DNA from: Deltaproteobacteria bacterium ADurb.Bin151
GTDB lineage: Bacteria; Desulfobacterota; Syntrophia; Syntrophales; Smithellaceae
NCBI GenBank assembly: GCA_002070455.1
Contig: MWDG01000004.1
Coordinates: 1 to 64,000 of the forward strand
DNA length: 64,000 bases
Reading direction: 5' to 3'
Shown here: in pieces, positions 50,667-59,600 of the stretch
Layout of the letters: each line of letters starts with the position of its first letter
Numbering within the stretch: the first letter of the stretch is position 1
Notes under the pieces: generated by a model
The model's database searches: none
Seen by the model: only the letters and a program-made list of their open reading frames with translations
What the model was told of the DNA's origin: nothing
Program-made: the position numbers and the translations under genes

Positions 50667-51896
50667 ATGAAATTTTTGTTGATTTATCCAAAATGGGAAA
50701 AACTGGACCGTCAGACACGTTTTATCCTTCCGCCTCACGGGCCGGTGGTGATGGCCGCAGCATTGCCCGCCGATGTGGAAGTGCAGTTCATTGATGAAAA
50801 TGTCGAACCGCTGGATGTGAACACGGACGCGGATTTTGTAGGCATTTCCACGATGCTGACCGCGCAGGTCAAACGCAGCTGGGAAATCGCAGACGCCTTC
50901 CGTGCCAGGGGAATCAAAGTTATCTGCGGCGGGATTGCCACGATGCTGCATGCCGAAGAATTTGAAAAGCACGCCGACTCGGTTTTTCTGGGAGAGGCAG
51001 AAGGCAGAATGGAGCAGGTCTTTGATGATTTCAGGGCGGGCGGGCTGCAAAAGATTTATAATTACATGCAGAATTTTCCACCCATTGAAAGTGTGGGGCC
51101 GGCGCGCCGCAGCATCCTGAACCGCGAGCTGTATAATTACCGCGGGGTTCAGATGGTGGATCTGTTTCACGCTTCACGTGGTTGCCGCTTCAATTGCTAT
51201 CCGTGTTGTGTGCGGTTTCTGGGCGGCCGCAGTTTCCGTCCGCGCCCCTTCGATAAGGTCGTTGAAGAACTGGCCGGCATTGACAACAACCGCCTGTTCA
51301 TTGTCGACAATTCACTGGCGCAGGACAGGGAATGGGAAATGGAGCTGTTTAAGGAAATGATTCCTCTGAAAAAGAAATGGTGCGCTCACCCGATCGAAGA
51401 TGATGATAAAGTGCTTGATCTTGCGGCGCAGGCGGGCGCCTGGTTTGTTTATCAGACTATTTTCGATTCCTCGGACTTTATTCGGGACCGGGTCAAACGC
51501 TATCATGATCACGGAATTGCCGTGGAGGGCAGCATTTTGCTGGGCCTGGATTATCACACGGAGGATTATATCAAACGCTGGATGGACTTTTTGCTGGAGA
51601 TTGAACTGGACATGGCGGAATTCACCATTTTGACGCCGTTTGTCCATACCCGTACTTTTGATGATTTGCATCATGAGGGCCGGATCTTCTCTTATGACTG
51701 GAGCAACTACACCTGCGGTAAAGTGGTTTTTCAACCGAAGCTGATGACGCCCGAAAAACTGCAGGAGATGTACTATTACTGCTGGGACAGGTTTTATGAA
51801 GAAGAACCCGCAAATTACAAGATGTTCAAAATGCTGAAAAAAGTAATGGATAAGGAAAAAGCGGATGGTACCTACAAGCCGCGCGTACGTAAGTAG
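50667..51896 (+). CDS. B12-binding-domain-type radical SAM protein
   Basis: 409 residues. The N-terminal ~130 residues have the Rossmann pattern of cobalamin-binding domains (MKFLLIYPKWE, DFVGISTMLTAQVKRSWEIA, KVICGGIATMLHAEEF, SVFLGEAE), though the DxHxxG cobalamin motif is not evident. The radical SAM core has the [4Fe-4S] ligands Cys173, Cys177, Cys180 (ASRGCRFNCYPC). Such enzymes methylate unactivated carbons or rearrange rings, and suit an oxygen-free pathway. Probable role: tailoring the aryl head or the chain. Between the acyl-CoA dehydrogenase (8 bp) and the ammonia-lyase (30 bp). Confidence 0.85.
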   Translation: MKFLLIYPKWEKLDRQTRFILPPHGPVVMAAALPADVEVQFIDENVEPLDVNTDADFVGISTMLTAQVKRSWEIADAFRARGIKVICGGIATMLHAEEFEKHADSVFLGEAEGRMEQVFDDFRAGGLQKIYNYMQNFPPIESVGPARRSILNRELYNYRGVQMVDLFHASRGCRFNCYPCCVRFLGGRSFRPRPFDKVVEELAGIDNNRLFIVDNSLAQDREWEMELFKEMIPLKKKWCAHPIEDDDKVLDLAAQAGAWFVYQTIFDSSDFIRDRVKRYHDHGIAVEGSILLGLDYHTEDYIKRWMDFLLEIELDMAEFTILTPFVHTRTFDDLHHEGRIFSYDWSNYTCGKVVFQPKLMTPEKLQEMYYYCWDRFYEEEPANYKMFKMLKKVMDKEKADGTYKPRVRK

Positions 51897-51926
51897 CTAT
51901 TAACGTAAATGAAAGGAGTCTGAAGA

Positions 51927-53483
51927 TTGATGAAGAAAAATGGCAGAAAGGCCGCCCTGGTGATCGATGGCAGCCATGTCAGTTTTGAAGATATGCTTGC
52001 CGTTGCGAAGGATGGAATGCCGGTAGTGATCAGCAGGTCAAAAGAGTTTGTCAGACGGATGGGCCGGACACAAAAAGCGCTAATGGATGGGATGCAGAAA
52101 GGTGTTGCGATATACGGTGTCAACACGGGATACGGCAAATCCTGCGGCAACCGGATCAGCATGAAGGTCGCCATGAAAAACGGTATCAATATTTTGCGGT
52201 TTCACGGTTGCGGTACAGGCGAACCGATTGGTATTGAAGAGACACGGGCTGCCATGTTAACAAGGATCATTTGCCTGGCGCGGGGTTACTCCGGCGTGTC
52301 GATTGATCTGCTCAAGCAAATGGCGGATTTCTTAAACGCAGGCATTACGCCCGTCGTGCCCTGTGAGGGTTCTGTCGGCGCTTCCGGTGATCTGACCCCG
52401 ATGTCCTATGTCGGGGCGACGCTTGCGGGAGAGCGCGAAGTATTTTATGAAGACGATATCGTTCCCGCCGCTAAAGCCATGAAGAAAGCGGGATTGAAAC
52501 CTTACAAATACCTGCCGAAGGAACCTCTTTCGATGGTCAACGGCACGACAACCATGACGGGCATCGCCGTGATTGCGGTTGAACGGGCCCGGAGAATCCT
52601 CGATGCCGCCATTGCCGCGACAGCGCTCAGTGTGCACGCGATGAAGGGCAACGCCCATCATTATCATCCGGTAATTTCGGAGGCCAAGCCGTTTCCGGGC
52701 CAGGTGCAGGTCGCAAATAAAATAGCCCGCCTCCTGCTGTCCAAAGTGTCTGCACGTCAACTGGAAGACGACGCGCTGGAAACCTTGCAGGACCCCTACT
52801 CACTGCGCTGTACGCCGCAAGTGCTGGGGGTGCTGTCTGACGCGCTTGCCTGGATTAAACAGTGGGTGGAAACAGAAGCCAACTCATCCAACGACAACCC
52901 GATATTTGATCCCGCCACCGGTCAGGTTCTGATGGGCGGCAATTTTTACGGGGGCCATATCGCCTTTGCCATGGACGGGCTGAAAGCTGCGCTGGCTTCC
53001 GCCGCCGACATGTGCGACCGCCAGGTCATGCTGCTGGTGACGCCCAATTTAAACCGCGGATTGCCGGGTGACCTGGTCCGTCTCAACGGCGGACAGGAGG
53101 GGTTTTATCACGGTTTCAAGGCCATGTCGATTGCAACGTCGGCCCTGGCTGCGGAAGCGCTTAAAGAAACGATGCCTGCCGCGTCCTTCTCTCGCTCAAC
53201 CGAATCACACAACCAGGACAAGGTCAGCATGGGAACCATAGCGGCCCGGGATGCCGAAAGAGTATGTACGCTCACGGAGCGGGTGGTTTCCATTCACCTG
53301 CTGGCGGCTGCGCAGGCCTGTGATATCCGTCAAAACATCCAGACAAGACCACTTTTGGCCGAACTGCTCCACAAGATCAGGCAGGTCAGCGATCCGGTGA
53401 TTGAGGACCGGCCACTGGACGAAGATATTGAAAGAATGTGCGTGGTGATCCGATACACTGATTTTTTTCAGGGAAAGTCATGA
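51927..53483 (+). CDS. Aromatic amino acid ammonia-lyase (HAL/TAL/PAL family)
   Basis: 518 residues, start with AAAGGAG upstream. The MIO cofactor tripeptide Ala-Ser-Gly is at 151-153 (GSVGASGDLTPMS). The active-site Tyr62 is in IYGVNTGYG. The substrate-selectivity pair is Phe91-His92 (LRFHGCG), unlike Ser-His of histidine, His-Leu of tyrosine or Phe-Leu of phenylalanine lyases. It releases ammonia from an aromatic amino acid to give a cinnamate-type acid. APE and xanthomonadin/flexirubin loci often include such a gene to supply the aryl starter. The mixed pair leaves the substrate open. Overlaps the thioesterase gene by ATGA. Confidence 0.92.
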   Translation: MMKKNGRKAALVIDGSHVSFEDMLAVAKDGMPVVISRSKEFVRRMGRTQKALMDGMQKGVAIYGVNTGYGKSCGNRISMKVAMKNGINILRFHGCGTGEPIGIEETRAAMLTRIICLARGYSGVSIDLLKQMADFLNAGITPVVPCEGSVGASGDLTPMSYVGATLAGEREVFYEDDIVPAAKAMKKAGLKPYKYLPKEPLSMVNGTTTMTGIAVIAVERARRILDAAIAATALSVHAMKGNAHHYHPVISEAKPFPGQVQVANKIARLLLSKVSARQLEDDALETLQDPYSLRCTPQVLGVLSDALAWIKQWVETEANSSNDNPIFDPATGQVLMGGNFYGGHIAFAMDGLKAALASAADMCDRQVMLLVTPNLNRGLPGDLVRLNGGQEGFYHGFKAMSIATSALAAEALKETMPAASFSRSTESHNQDKVSMGTIAARDAERVCTLTERVVSIHLLAAAQACDIRQNIQTRPLLAELLHKIRQVSDPVIEDRPLDEDIERMCVVIRYTDFFQGKS

Positions 53484-53896
53484 GCGCAGACAAAAAAAGT
53501 TTCGAAGTGAAAATCAGCGTGCCGTTTTTTGACCTCGATCCCATGCAGATCGTCTGGCACGGCAATTATCTCAACTATTTTGAAATCGCCCGCGCGGCGC
53601 TTTTCGAGCATTATGGCGTTGACCTTTACTCATACTATGACCGGGAAAAAATTATTTTTCCCATCATCCGGACCTCTACCAAACATATTTTCCCGCTCAG
53701 GCACCGCGATGAAATTATCTGCAAGGCGACCCTTGCGGATGCCAATATCAAGCTGGTTGTGGATTTTGAAATCCGCAAGACAGCCGACAACAGTGTTTGC
53801 GCGCGGGGACGCACAGAACAGGTAGCTGTAAAAACCCCCGAAATGGAGACCCTGTTTTCCATTCCGCAGGACATCCGTGAACTTTTGGGATATTAA
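53480..53896 (+). CDS. 4-hydroxybenzoyl-CoA-type thioesterase (ApeK-like)
   Basis: 138 residues, single hotdog domain. Signature VPFFDLDPMQIVWHGNYLNY (14-33) with catalytic Asp18 and the helix start, as in YbgC/4HBT thioesterases. It hydrolyses an acyl- or aroyl-thioester. In APE clusters a small thioesterase (ApeK) unloads or edits the chain on the ACP. Four-base overlap with the ammonia-lyase and two bases to the kinase fusion indicate tight co-translation. Confidence 0.88.
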   Translation: MSADKKSFEVKISVPFFDLDPMQIVWHGNYLNYFEIARAALFEHYGVDLYSYYDREKIIFPIIRTSTKHIFPLRHRDEIICKATLADANIKLVVDFEIRKTADNSVCARGRTEQVAVKTPEMETLFSIPQDIRELLGY

Positions 53897-53898
53897 AC

Positions 53899-55608
53899 AT
53901 GGATGATCTTCTGAAAAAATCTTTTGTTGCCGGTGTCGAGCGGGTGGCGGCCTGGGCGGATCTGCTCGATGAGATCAATGTATACCCCATCGCCGACGGC
54001 GATACGGGGCGAAACCTGTTTGTCAGCCTTTCACCGCTTCGTTTTGCAGGTGAGCCCAAAGAGAAGCTTGCCCGTAGGCTTCTGATGACTGCGCGCGGGA
54101 ACTCCGGCAATATCGCCTCACAGTTTTTTTCGGCTTTTTATGATGTCGATTCTCCGAAGAATCTGAAGGCGGCCGTGCAGGAGGGGAACGCCCGGGCATG
54201 GAAAGCCGTCAGCGATCCCAGACTGGGGACGATGCTTTCCTTTTTTGATGCTCTCGAAGAAAATCTCAGTCAGCAGGATTTTACCCCGGATCAAAAGAGG
54301 GTGGATCAAATTGTGTCCTGCCTCGAGCAGGCTGTGATTGAAACACAGGACCTGCTGCCCAAACTGGCCGAGGCGGGAGTTGTCGACGCCGGGGCGCTGG
54401 GCATGTACATTTTTTTTGAGGGATTTTTCTGCACGTGGTCGGGATTTGCCGGTCCCTATCGACCGGTGACGGAGGTGTTCAAAGACCGCCTGCGGATTTC
54501 CCCGGAATTTCAGGAATCGGTAATCAACGGCTACTGCATTGACTTTGTGGTGAAAGCCGATGGTTCTCCCGATGATCTGGCCAAAATTACCGGCGGACAG
54601 GAAAGCGTTGTCATGATTCAGGAAGGTGATCTTTGTAAAATTCATTTGCACACCGAAGACAGGGAAAAGATGAAGACCCGGATCGGCGCGCTCGGAGCCG
54701 TTATCAACTGGGAGGACGACAATCTCTCCGAGCAGATCCGTGAATTCAGAAATGCCCCCGCTGATTCCGCGCTGCACATCATGACGGATGCCGCCGGTTC
54801 ACTTACCCGCGAAGACGCGAGAAAATACGGCTTCACCCTTTTGAACAGTTACCTGAATGTCGGCGACAAATCGCTGCCCGAAACCTGTTTTTCCCCGGCA
54901 GAACTCTACGCTGCCATGGAATCAGGAATCAAGGTATCCACATCTCAAGCCTCTGTTTTTGAACGGCATCAATCCTACGCCAGCGCTGTGGCCCGTTTTG
55001 AAAAAGTATTGTATTTGTGTGTCGGTTCCGCGTTTACGGGCAATTACGACGTGGCAAGCCAATGGAAAAAGGAGCATGATCCGGACAACCGCCTGATGGT
55101 TGTCGATACAGGTGCGGCGTGCGGCAGGCTGGGCGTGATTGTTCTGTCGACGCAGCTCTATTTCAGACACACCGGAGATGTGGAAAATACTTTTACCTTC
55201 GCCAAGGAGGCTGCCGCAGCATCCGAAGAATATCTTTTCCTGGAGAAGCTTCAGTACCTGGCCGCCGGTGGCAGGCTTTCCAAAACCGGTGCGTTCGTAG
55301 GCGATGTTTTGAAAAAGAAACCCGTCATTTCACCACAGTCGGAAGGCGCGAAAAAAGTAGGTTTTGTCAGAAATCAAAACGAACAGATTGATTTTGCGCT
55401 GGAGAAGATGGCGGCCTCATTGGGTAGGGATTCCCGCGCGCTGATCATGCTGGAATATTCGGATAATGTCGGTCAGGTGACACAGTTTATGGAAAAGATT
55501 CAAAATCTCTATCCGATGGCGGCTATTGCTCTTCAGCCTCTGTCGCTGACATCCGGCGCGCACATGGGACCGGGGACATGGGGCGTGGCGTTTTTGAAAA
55601 CAGGTTAA
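53899..55608 (+). CDS. Single-chain fatty acid kinase: DhaL + FakA-middle + DegV/FakB
   Basis: 569 residues. Residues 1-190 form a DhaL kinase domain with NVYPIADGDTGRN (DGDTG 33-37) and GNSG (67-70) for ATP-Mg. Residues 195-285 match the FakA middle domain, with HLH in KIHLHT (247-252). Residues 292-569 form a DegV/FakB domain: TDAAGSL, STSQAS (347-352), GSAFTGNY (376-383), YLAAGGRLSKTGAFVGD. In Staphylococcus FakA phosphorylates a fatty acid held by a separate FakB; here donor and acyl-binding modules share one chain. Expected product: acyl-phosphate. Its place between thioesterase and glycosyltransferase suggests it re-activates the acid released by the thioesterase. Confidence 0.85.
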   Translation: MDDLLKKSFVAGVERVAAWADLLDEINVYPIADGDTGRNLFVSLSPLRFAGEPKEKLARRLLMTARGNSGNIASQFFSAFYDVDSPKNLKAAVQEGNARAWKAVSDPRLGTMLSFFDALEENLSQQDFTPDQKRVDQIVSCLEQAVIETQDLLPKLAEAGVVDAGALGMYIFFEGFFCTWSGFAGPYRPVTEVFKDRLRISPEFQESVINGYCIDFVVKADGSPDDLAKITGGQESVVMIQEGDLCKIHLHTEDREKMKTRIGALGAVINWEDDNLSEQIREFRNAPADSALHIMTDAAGSLTREDARKYGFTLLNSYLNVGDKSLPETCFSPAELYAAMESGIKVSTSQASVFERHQSYASAVARFEKVLYLCVGSAFTGNYDVASQWKKEHDPDNRLMVVDTGAACGRLGVIVLSTQLYFRHTGDVENTFTFAKEAAAASEEYLFLEKLQYLAAGGRLSKTGAFVGDVLKKKPVISPQSEGAKKVGFVRNQNEQIDFALEKMAASLGRDSRALIMLEYSDNVGQVTQFMEKIQNLYPMAAIALQPLSLTSGAHMGPGTWGVAFLKTG

Positions 55609-55610
55609 AC

Positions 55611-56369
55611 ATGAACAGGAAAGCCGGCAAGACTATTAAGAACACGAAGAACTCTAAAAACAGCAGGAACCGCTTTGCTGTTGTCATCCCGGTGTATAAT
55701 CATGCAGCAACGGTGGTGCAGGTTGTCAGACAGGTTCAGAATCTGGGGTATCCCGTATTTGTCGTGGATGACGGATCAACCGATGAAACTCCCCAGCGTC
55801 TTGCGGAAATGAAAGGCATTACGGTTTTGCATCATTCGATAAATGAAGGCAAAGGCGCAGCGATTTTGACCGGTTTCATGGCGGCTTCTCATGTGGCCGA
55901 TTTTGCGATTACCCTGGATGCGGATGGTCAGCATTATCCTGAAGATGTTCTGAAATTAATCAGCGCGATTCCAGCCAAAAAACGTCCGATTGTAATTGGA
56001 ACACGCGAAGGCATGACCACACTGCAGGAAAATCATGCGCCCTGGACAAGCCGTTTCGGCCGGAAGTTCTCGAACTTCTGGGTCAGGATGTCCGGTGGCC
56101 CAAAACTTTCCGATTCGCAAAGCGGCATGAGAATTTATCCGCTGCCGGAATCCATGAGCCTCGGCGTGCGTGCGCGGCGATTTCAGTTCGAAGTGGAAAT
56201 CCTTGTTTTGGCGCACAAAAGGGGCATCCCGATTATCGAAGAGCCGGTCCGCGTGTTTTACGGCCCGGATGGATCAAGAGTTTCCCATTTCCGGCCTTTT
56301 GTTGATTTTTTACGAAATTCAAAAACCTTTACCCGTCTGATTTTTTCCCGGATATTCTTCCGGCACTGA
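55611..56369 (+). CDS. Family 2 glycosyltransferase
   Basis: 252 residues, starting two bases after the kinase-fusion stop. The first 20 residues are basic and Asn/Lys-rich. GT-A fold with VVIPVYNHA, DDGSTD (53-58) and DADGQ (103-107) for the nucleotide-sugar and metal, then LSDSQSGMRIYP and the C-terminal EVEILVLAHKRGIPI of the dolichyl-phosphate-mannose-synthase-like group. Transfers a sugar at the inner membrane. APE products are reported to be part of larger glycan/lipid conjugates, so this could glycosylate the anchor. A MITE-like repeat follows before the exporter gene. Confidence 0.9.
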   Translation: MNRKAGKTIKNTKNSKNSRNRFAVVIPVYNHAATVVQVVRQVQNLGYPVFVVDDGSTDETPQRLAEMKGITVLHHSINEGKGAAILTGFMAASHVADFAITLDADGQHYPEDVLKLISAIPAKKRPIVIGTREGMTTLQENHAPWTSRFGRKFSNFWVRMSGGPKLSDSQSGMRIYPLPESMSLGVRARRFQFEVEILVLAHKRGIPIIEEPVRVFYGPDGSRVSHFRPFVDFLRNSKTFTRLIFSRIFFRH

Positions 56370-56445
56370 TTACACGGCAGATGCGTCAAAAGCACGGGAG
56401 CCCCTCTGGAGGGTTTATACTTGCCAGTGTTCTGGAAATATGTTT

Positions 56446-56568
56446 ATACCAAGTCGCATCCTTTAGCTAACTTTGTTGGCATCGTTGTCGGCTTCCTCGA
56501 CGTATCAATAATACGCCTGCGGAGCCTCCTCCTTGCCGTCGCGTTATCCTTTGAATGCAACTTGGTAT
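56446..56568. repeat. MITE-like repeat family 2, copy 2 (short form)
   Basis: 123 bp with ends ATACCAAGTCGCATCC and GAATGCAACTTGGTAT (inverted, three mismatches over 16). Shares four blocks with 14188-14428 in the same orientation. It sits in the 248-bp gap between the glycosyltransferase and the exporter and interrupts an otherwise tight cluster. No coding capacity. Confidence 0.8.
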
Positions 56569-56617
56569 TAACAATCAACAAAGAATACAATAATCACTCG
56601 ATATTCTAAGGGTATTC

Positions 56618-59600
56618 ATGCCGCTGCAAAAATACTCCATCAAATGGTCAATCATCATCATTACGGCTCTGGCTGTAGGACTGCTTTTTTTCTGGGAAAC
56701 CAATCATTTAAAAATTGAAACCGATATCCTGGAATCCATGCCTCATCATGATCCGGTGCTGAACTCTGCCCGGCAAGTGATCCATCATCTGCCGATTCAG
56801 GACAAGATCTTTATTGATCTGGAGCAGGCATCTGATAATCGGGATGAACTGGTCAAAGCGGCATCTGTTGTTACGGATAAGTTGAACAAGAGTGGTTTAT
56901 TTACCAGGGTCGGCATCAGTGATGCGGTAAATAATTTTCCGGAGCTGCTTGGGCATGTCAATAGCAATTTGCCGTGGCTTTTGAGTGCGTCTGATCTGGA
57001 ACAGAAGATTCAGCCGCTGCTGGAACCGGGGCAGATCAGGAAGGCTATGACGCACAACCGGCAGAGCCTCGAACAGCTCGAAGGGATAGGCCGCAGTGAA
57101 ATGATGGCTTCGGACCCGCTGGGATTCGCAGGCGTTATTCTGGGACAAATGTCAGCACTGCTACCGGCCGGCGGGGCGCAGTTTTATTCCGGGCAGCTGC
57201 TTTCCGGAGACGGCAGACATGCACTGATTGTTGCCCGCATAGCCGGGTCGGGCACAGACACATCAAAAGCCGCCCGGATTGATCGTCTTCTTGAGGAATG
57301 CCGTGAGGAACTCAACTCAGAGACCAAAGCAAAAGGTTCATTCACCCTGACATCTGTGGGAGCTTATCGCGCGGCGCTCGATAACGAAACCGCGGCCAAG
57401 CGCGACACCAGGCTGGCGATCTTTCTGACAACCCTGGGGATCGCCCTCTTGCTTATTTTTGCCTTCCCCCGTCCCCTTATTGGACTTTTGGCGCTGCTGC
57501 CTTCCGCTGTAGGAGCGATTGCCGCGTTATTTGTCTGCTCTTTCCTGTTTGAATCCATGTCCATGCTGGCTGTTGGTTTTGGCGGCGCGATCATGGCTTT
57601 CACCGTTGATCTGGGTATCACGTACCTGCTGTTTCTGGATCAACCATACGCCACTTACGGAAAACAGGTGGCACGTGAAGTCCGCTCGGCGGAATTGACG
57701 GCAATTTCAACAACCATTGGCGCTTTCCTGCTGCTCCTGATCAGCGACTTCAAAATCCTTGCCGAAATTGGTGTCTTTGCGGCGCTTGGCGTTGCGTTTG
57801 CGTTTGCTTTTGTGCATTTTGTCTTTCCGAAAATCTTTCCTTCCATGCCGCCTGCGGCGCGAACCACCAATCCTTTTCTCCTTGATGCAATAGTGAGAAT
57901 ATCCTCTCCGGCAAAGTGGAAGGCGATTGCCGCCGCCCTCTTTGGTTTGACGATGCTTTTTTTTGCCAAGCCGGTTTTTAATGTGGATCTGCAGGCCATG
58001 AATTCGGTAAGCAAAGATACGATCCGGGCCGAACAGAAGCTCCAGGGGATCTGGGGGGATCTTTCGGGCAGATGCTATGTTTTATTGCAGGCTCCGGATC
58101 TTGAAGCATTGCAGGAGAAAAATGATCGGTTAATGACATTGCTGGCCGCCGATGTAAGAGAAGAGAAACTTGCCCCGGTATTTTCTCCTTCCGTTTTGTT
58201 TCCTTCTGAAAAACCGGCTCAAAAAAATTATGAGGCCTGGCGCGGCTTCTGGAGTCAGGAACGCCTGGCCCGGTTGGAGCTCAACCTGAATGCAGCGGCG
58301 CGGGAAAATGGTTTTACCGCGGATGCTTTTGATCCTTTCTGGAAAATGATTCACCAAAACATGCCACGAACGTTTGAGATCCCTCAAAAGTATTTTGAAA
58401 TGCTTGGTATTTCCGCAACGCCTGAAGGCTATACACAGTTGACGCTGCTTGGTGCAGGGAAAAATTACCGTGCGGAAAATTTATTTGGCACAATTTCATC
58501 AGCGGGCATTGCTAAATTGTTTGACGCTGATTTATTCAATAAAAAAATGGGGGAATTTTTAAAAAGTCTGTTTGTCGAAATTGCCCTGATCGTCAGCCTT
58601 GGTTTAGTTGTGGTGATATCTCTTTTCTTTTTAGACTGGCGTTTATCATTGACAGCGATCGCTCCTGTCGTGTTTGCTCTTCTGGCCACCCTGGGCACAC
58701 TGAAAATCATCGGCCATCCGCTGGATATTCCCGGAATCATGCTCTGGATTGTCATTATGGGGATGGGGATTGATTACTGCATTTATTATATCCGTACTTA
58801 TCAGCGCTGTTTTGACGACAAGCATCCGGCCATGCGGACCATCAGACTGGCAATCTTTCTGTCGGCTTCCACGACATTGATCGGTTTTGGCGTCCTGATG
58901 TTTGCCAGTCATGAGCTTTTAAAGAGCATCGGAATCGTTTCTTTTCTGGGTATTGGCTATTCATTGATCGGGACCCTTTTAATTATACCTTTTCTCCTGG
59001 AGAAAATATTTGCTCCGGTTCCAGATCCTGCAGGCAAGTTTGTCATTGGGTCGAAAGAGCATATTCGGCGAACGCTCTTGCGCTACCGGCATCTACCCGG
59101 TTATCCGCGGGTTTTTGCCCGTTGCAAGATGATGGCAGATCCGATGTTTAAGGAATTGGATCAATATGTGAAAAATCCCCGCCGGATCATCGATATCGGT
59201 TGCGGATTCGGTATTCCGGCTGCCTGGCTGCTGGAAATTTATCCCGGCGCGAAGGTATTTGGCCTGGAACCGGACGAAGAAAGGGTGCTGATTGCCAACC
59301 GTGCGATCGGTCAGCGCGGGTTTGTGCAGGCGGGTTTGGCGCCAGACCTGCCTTCCGTGGACGGCAGCGTCGATTATGTTACCATGCTGGATATGCTTCA
59401 TTACATTAATGATGAAGAATTGCGTTTAGTGCTGGGGCGGATTAACAAGAAACTGGAAACGGGTGGAACGCTCGTTATTCGAGCGACGGTTCCGTCGGAC
59501 CGGAAATTTCCCTGGAAGCGCTGGATTGAAATGATCCGCTTAAAACTCACCAACACAAAATACTTCTTCCGTCAGGAAAAGGAAATTGCCGGGCTTATGT

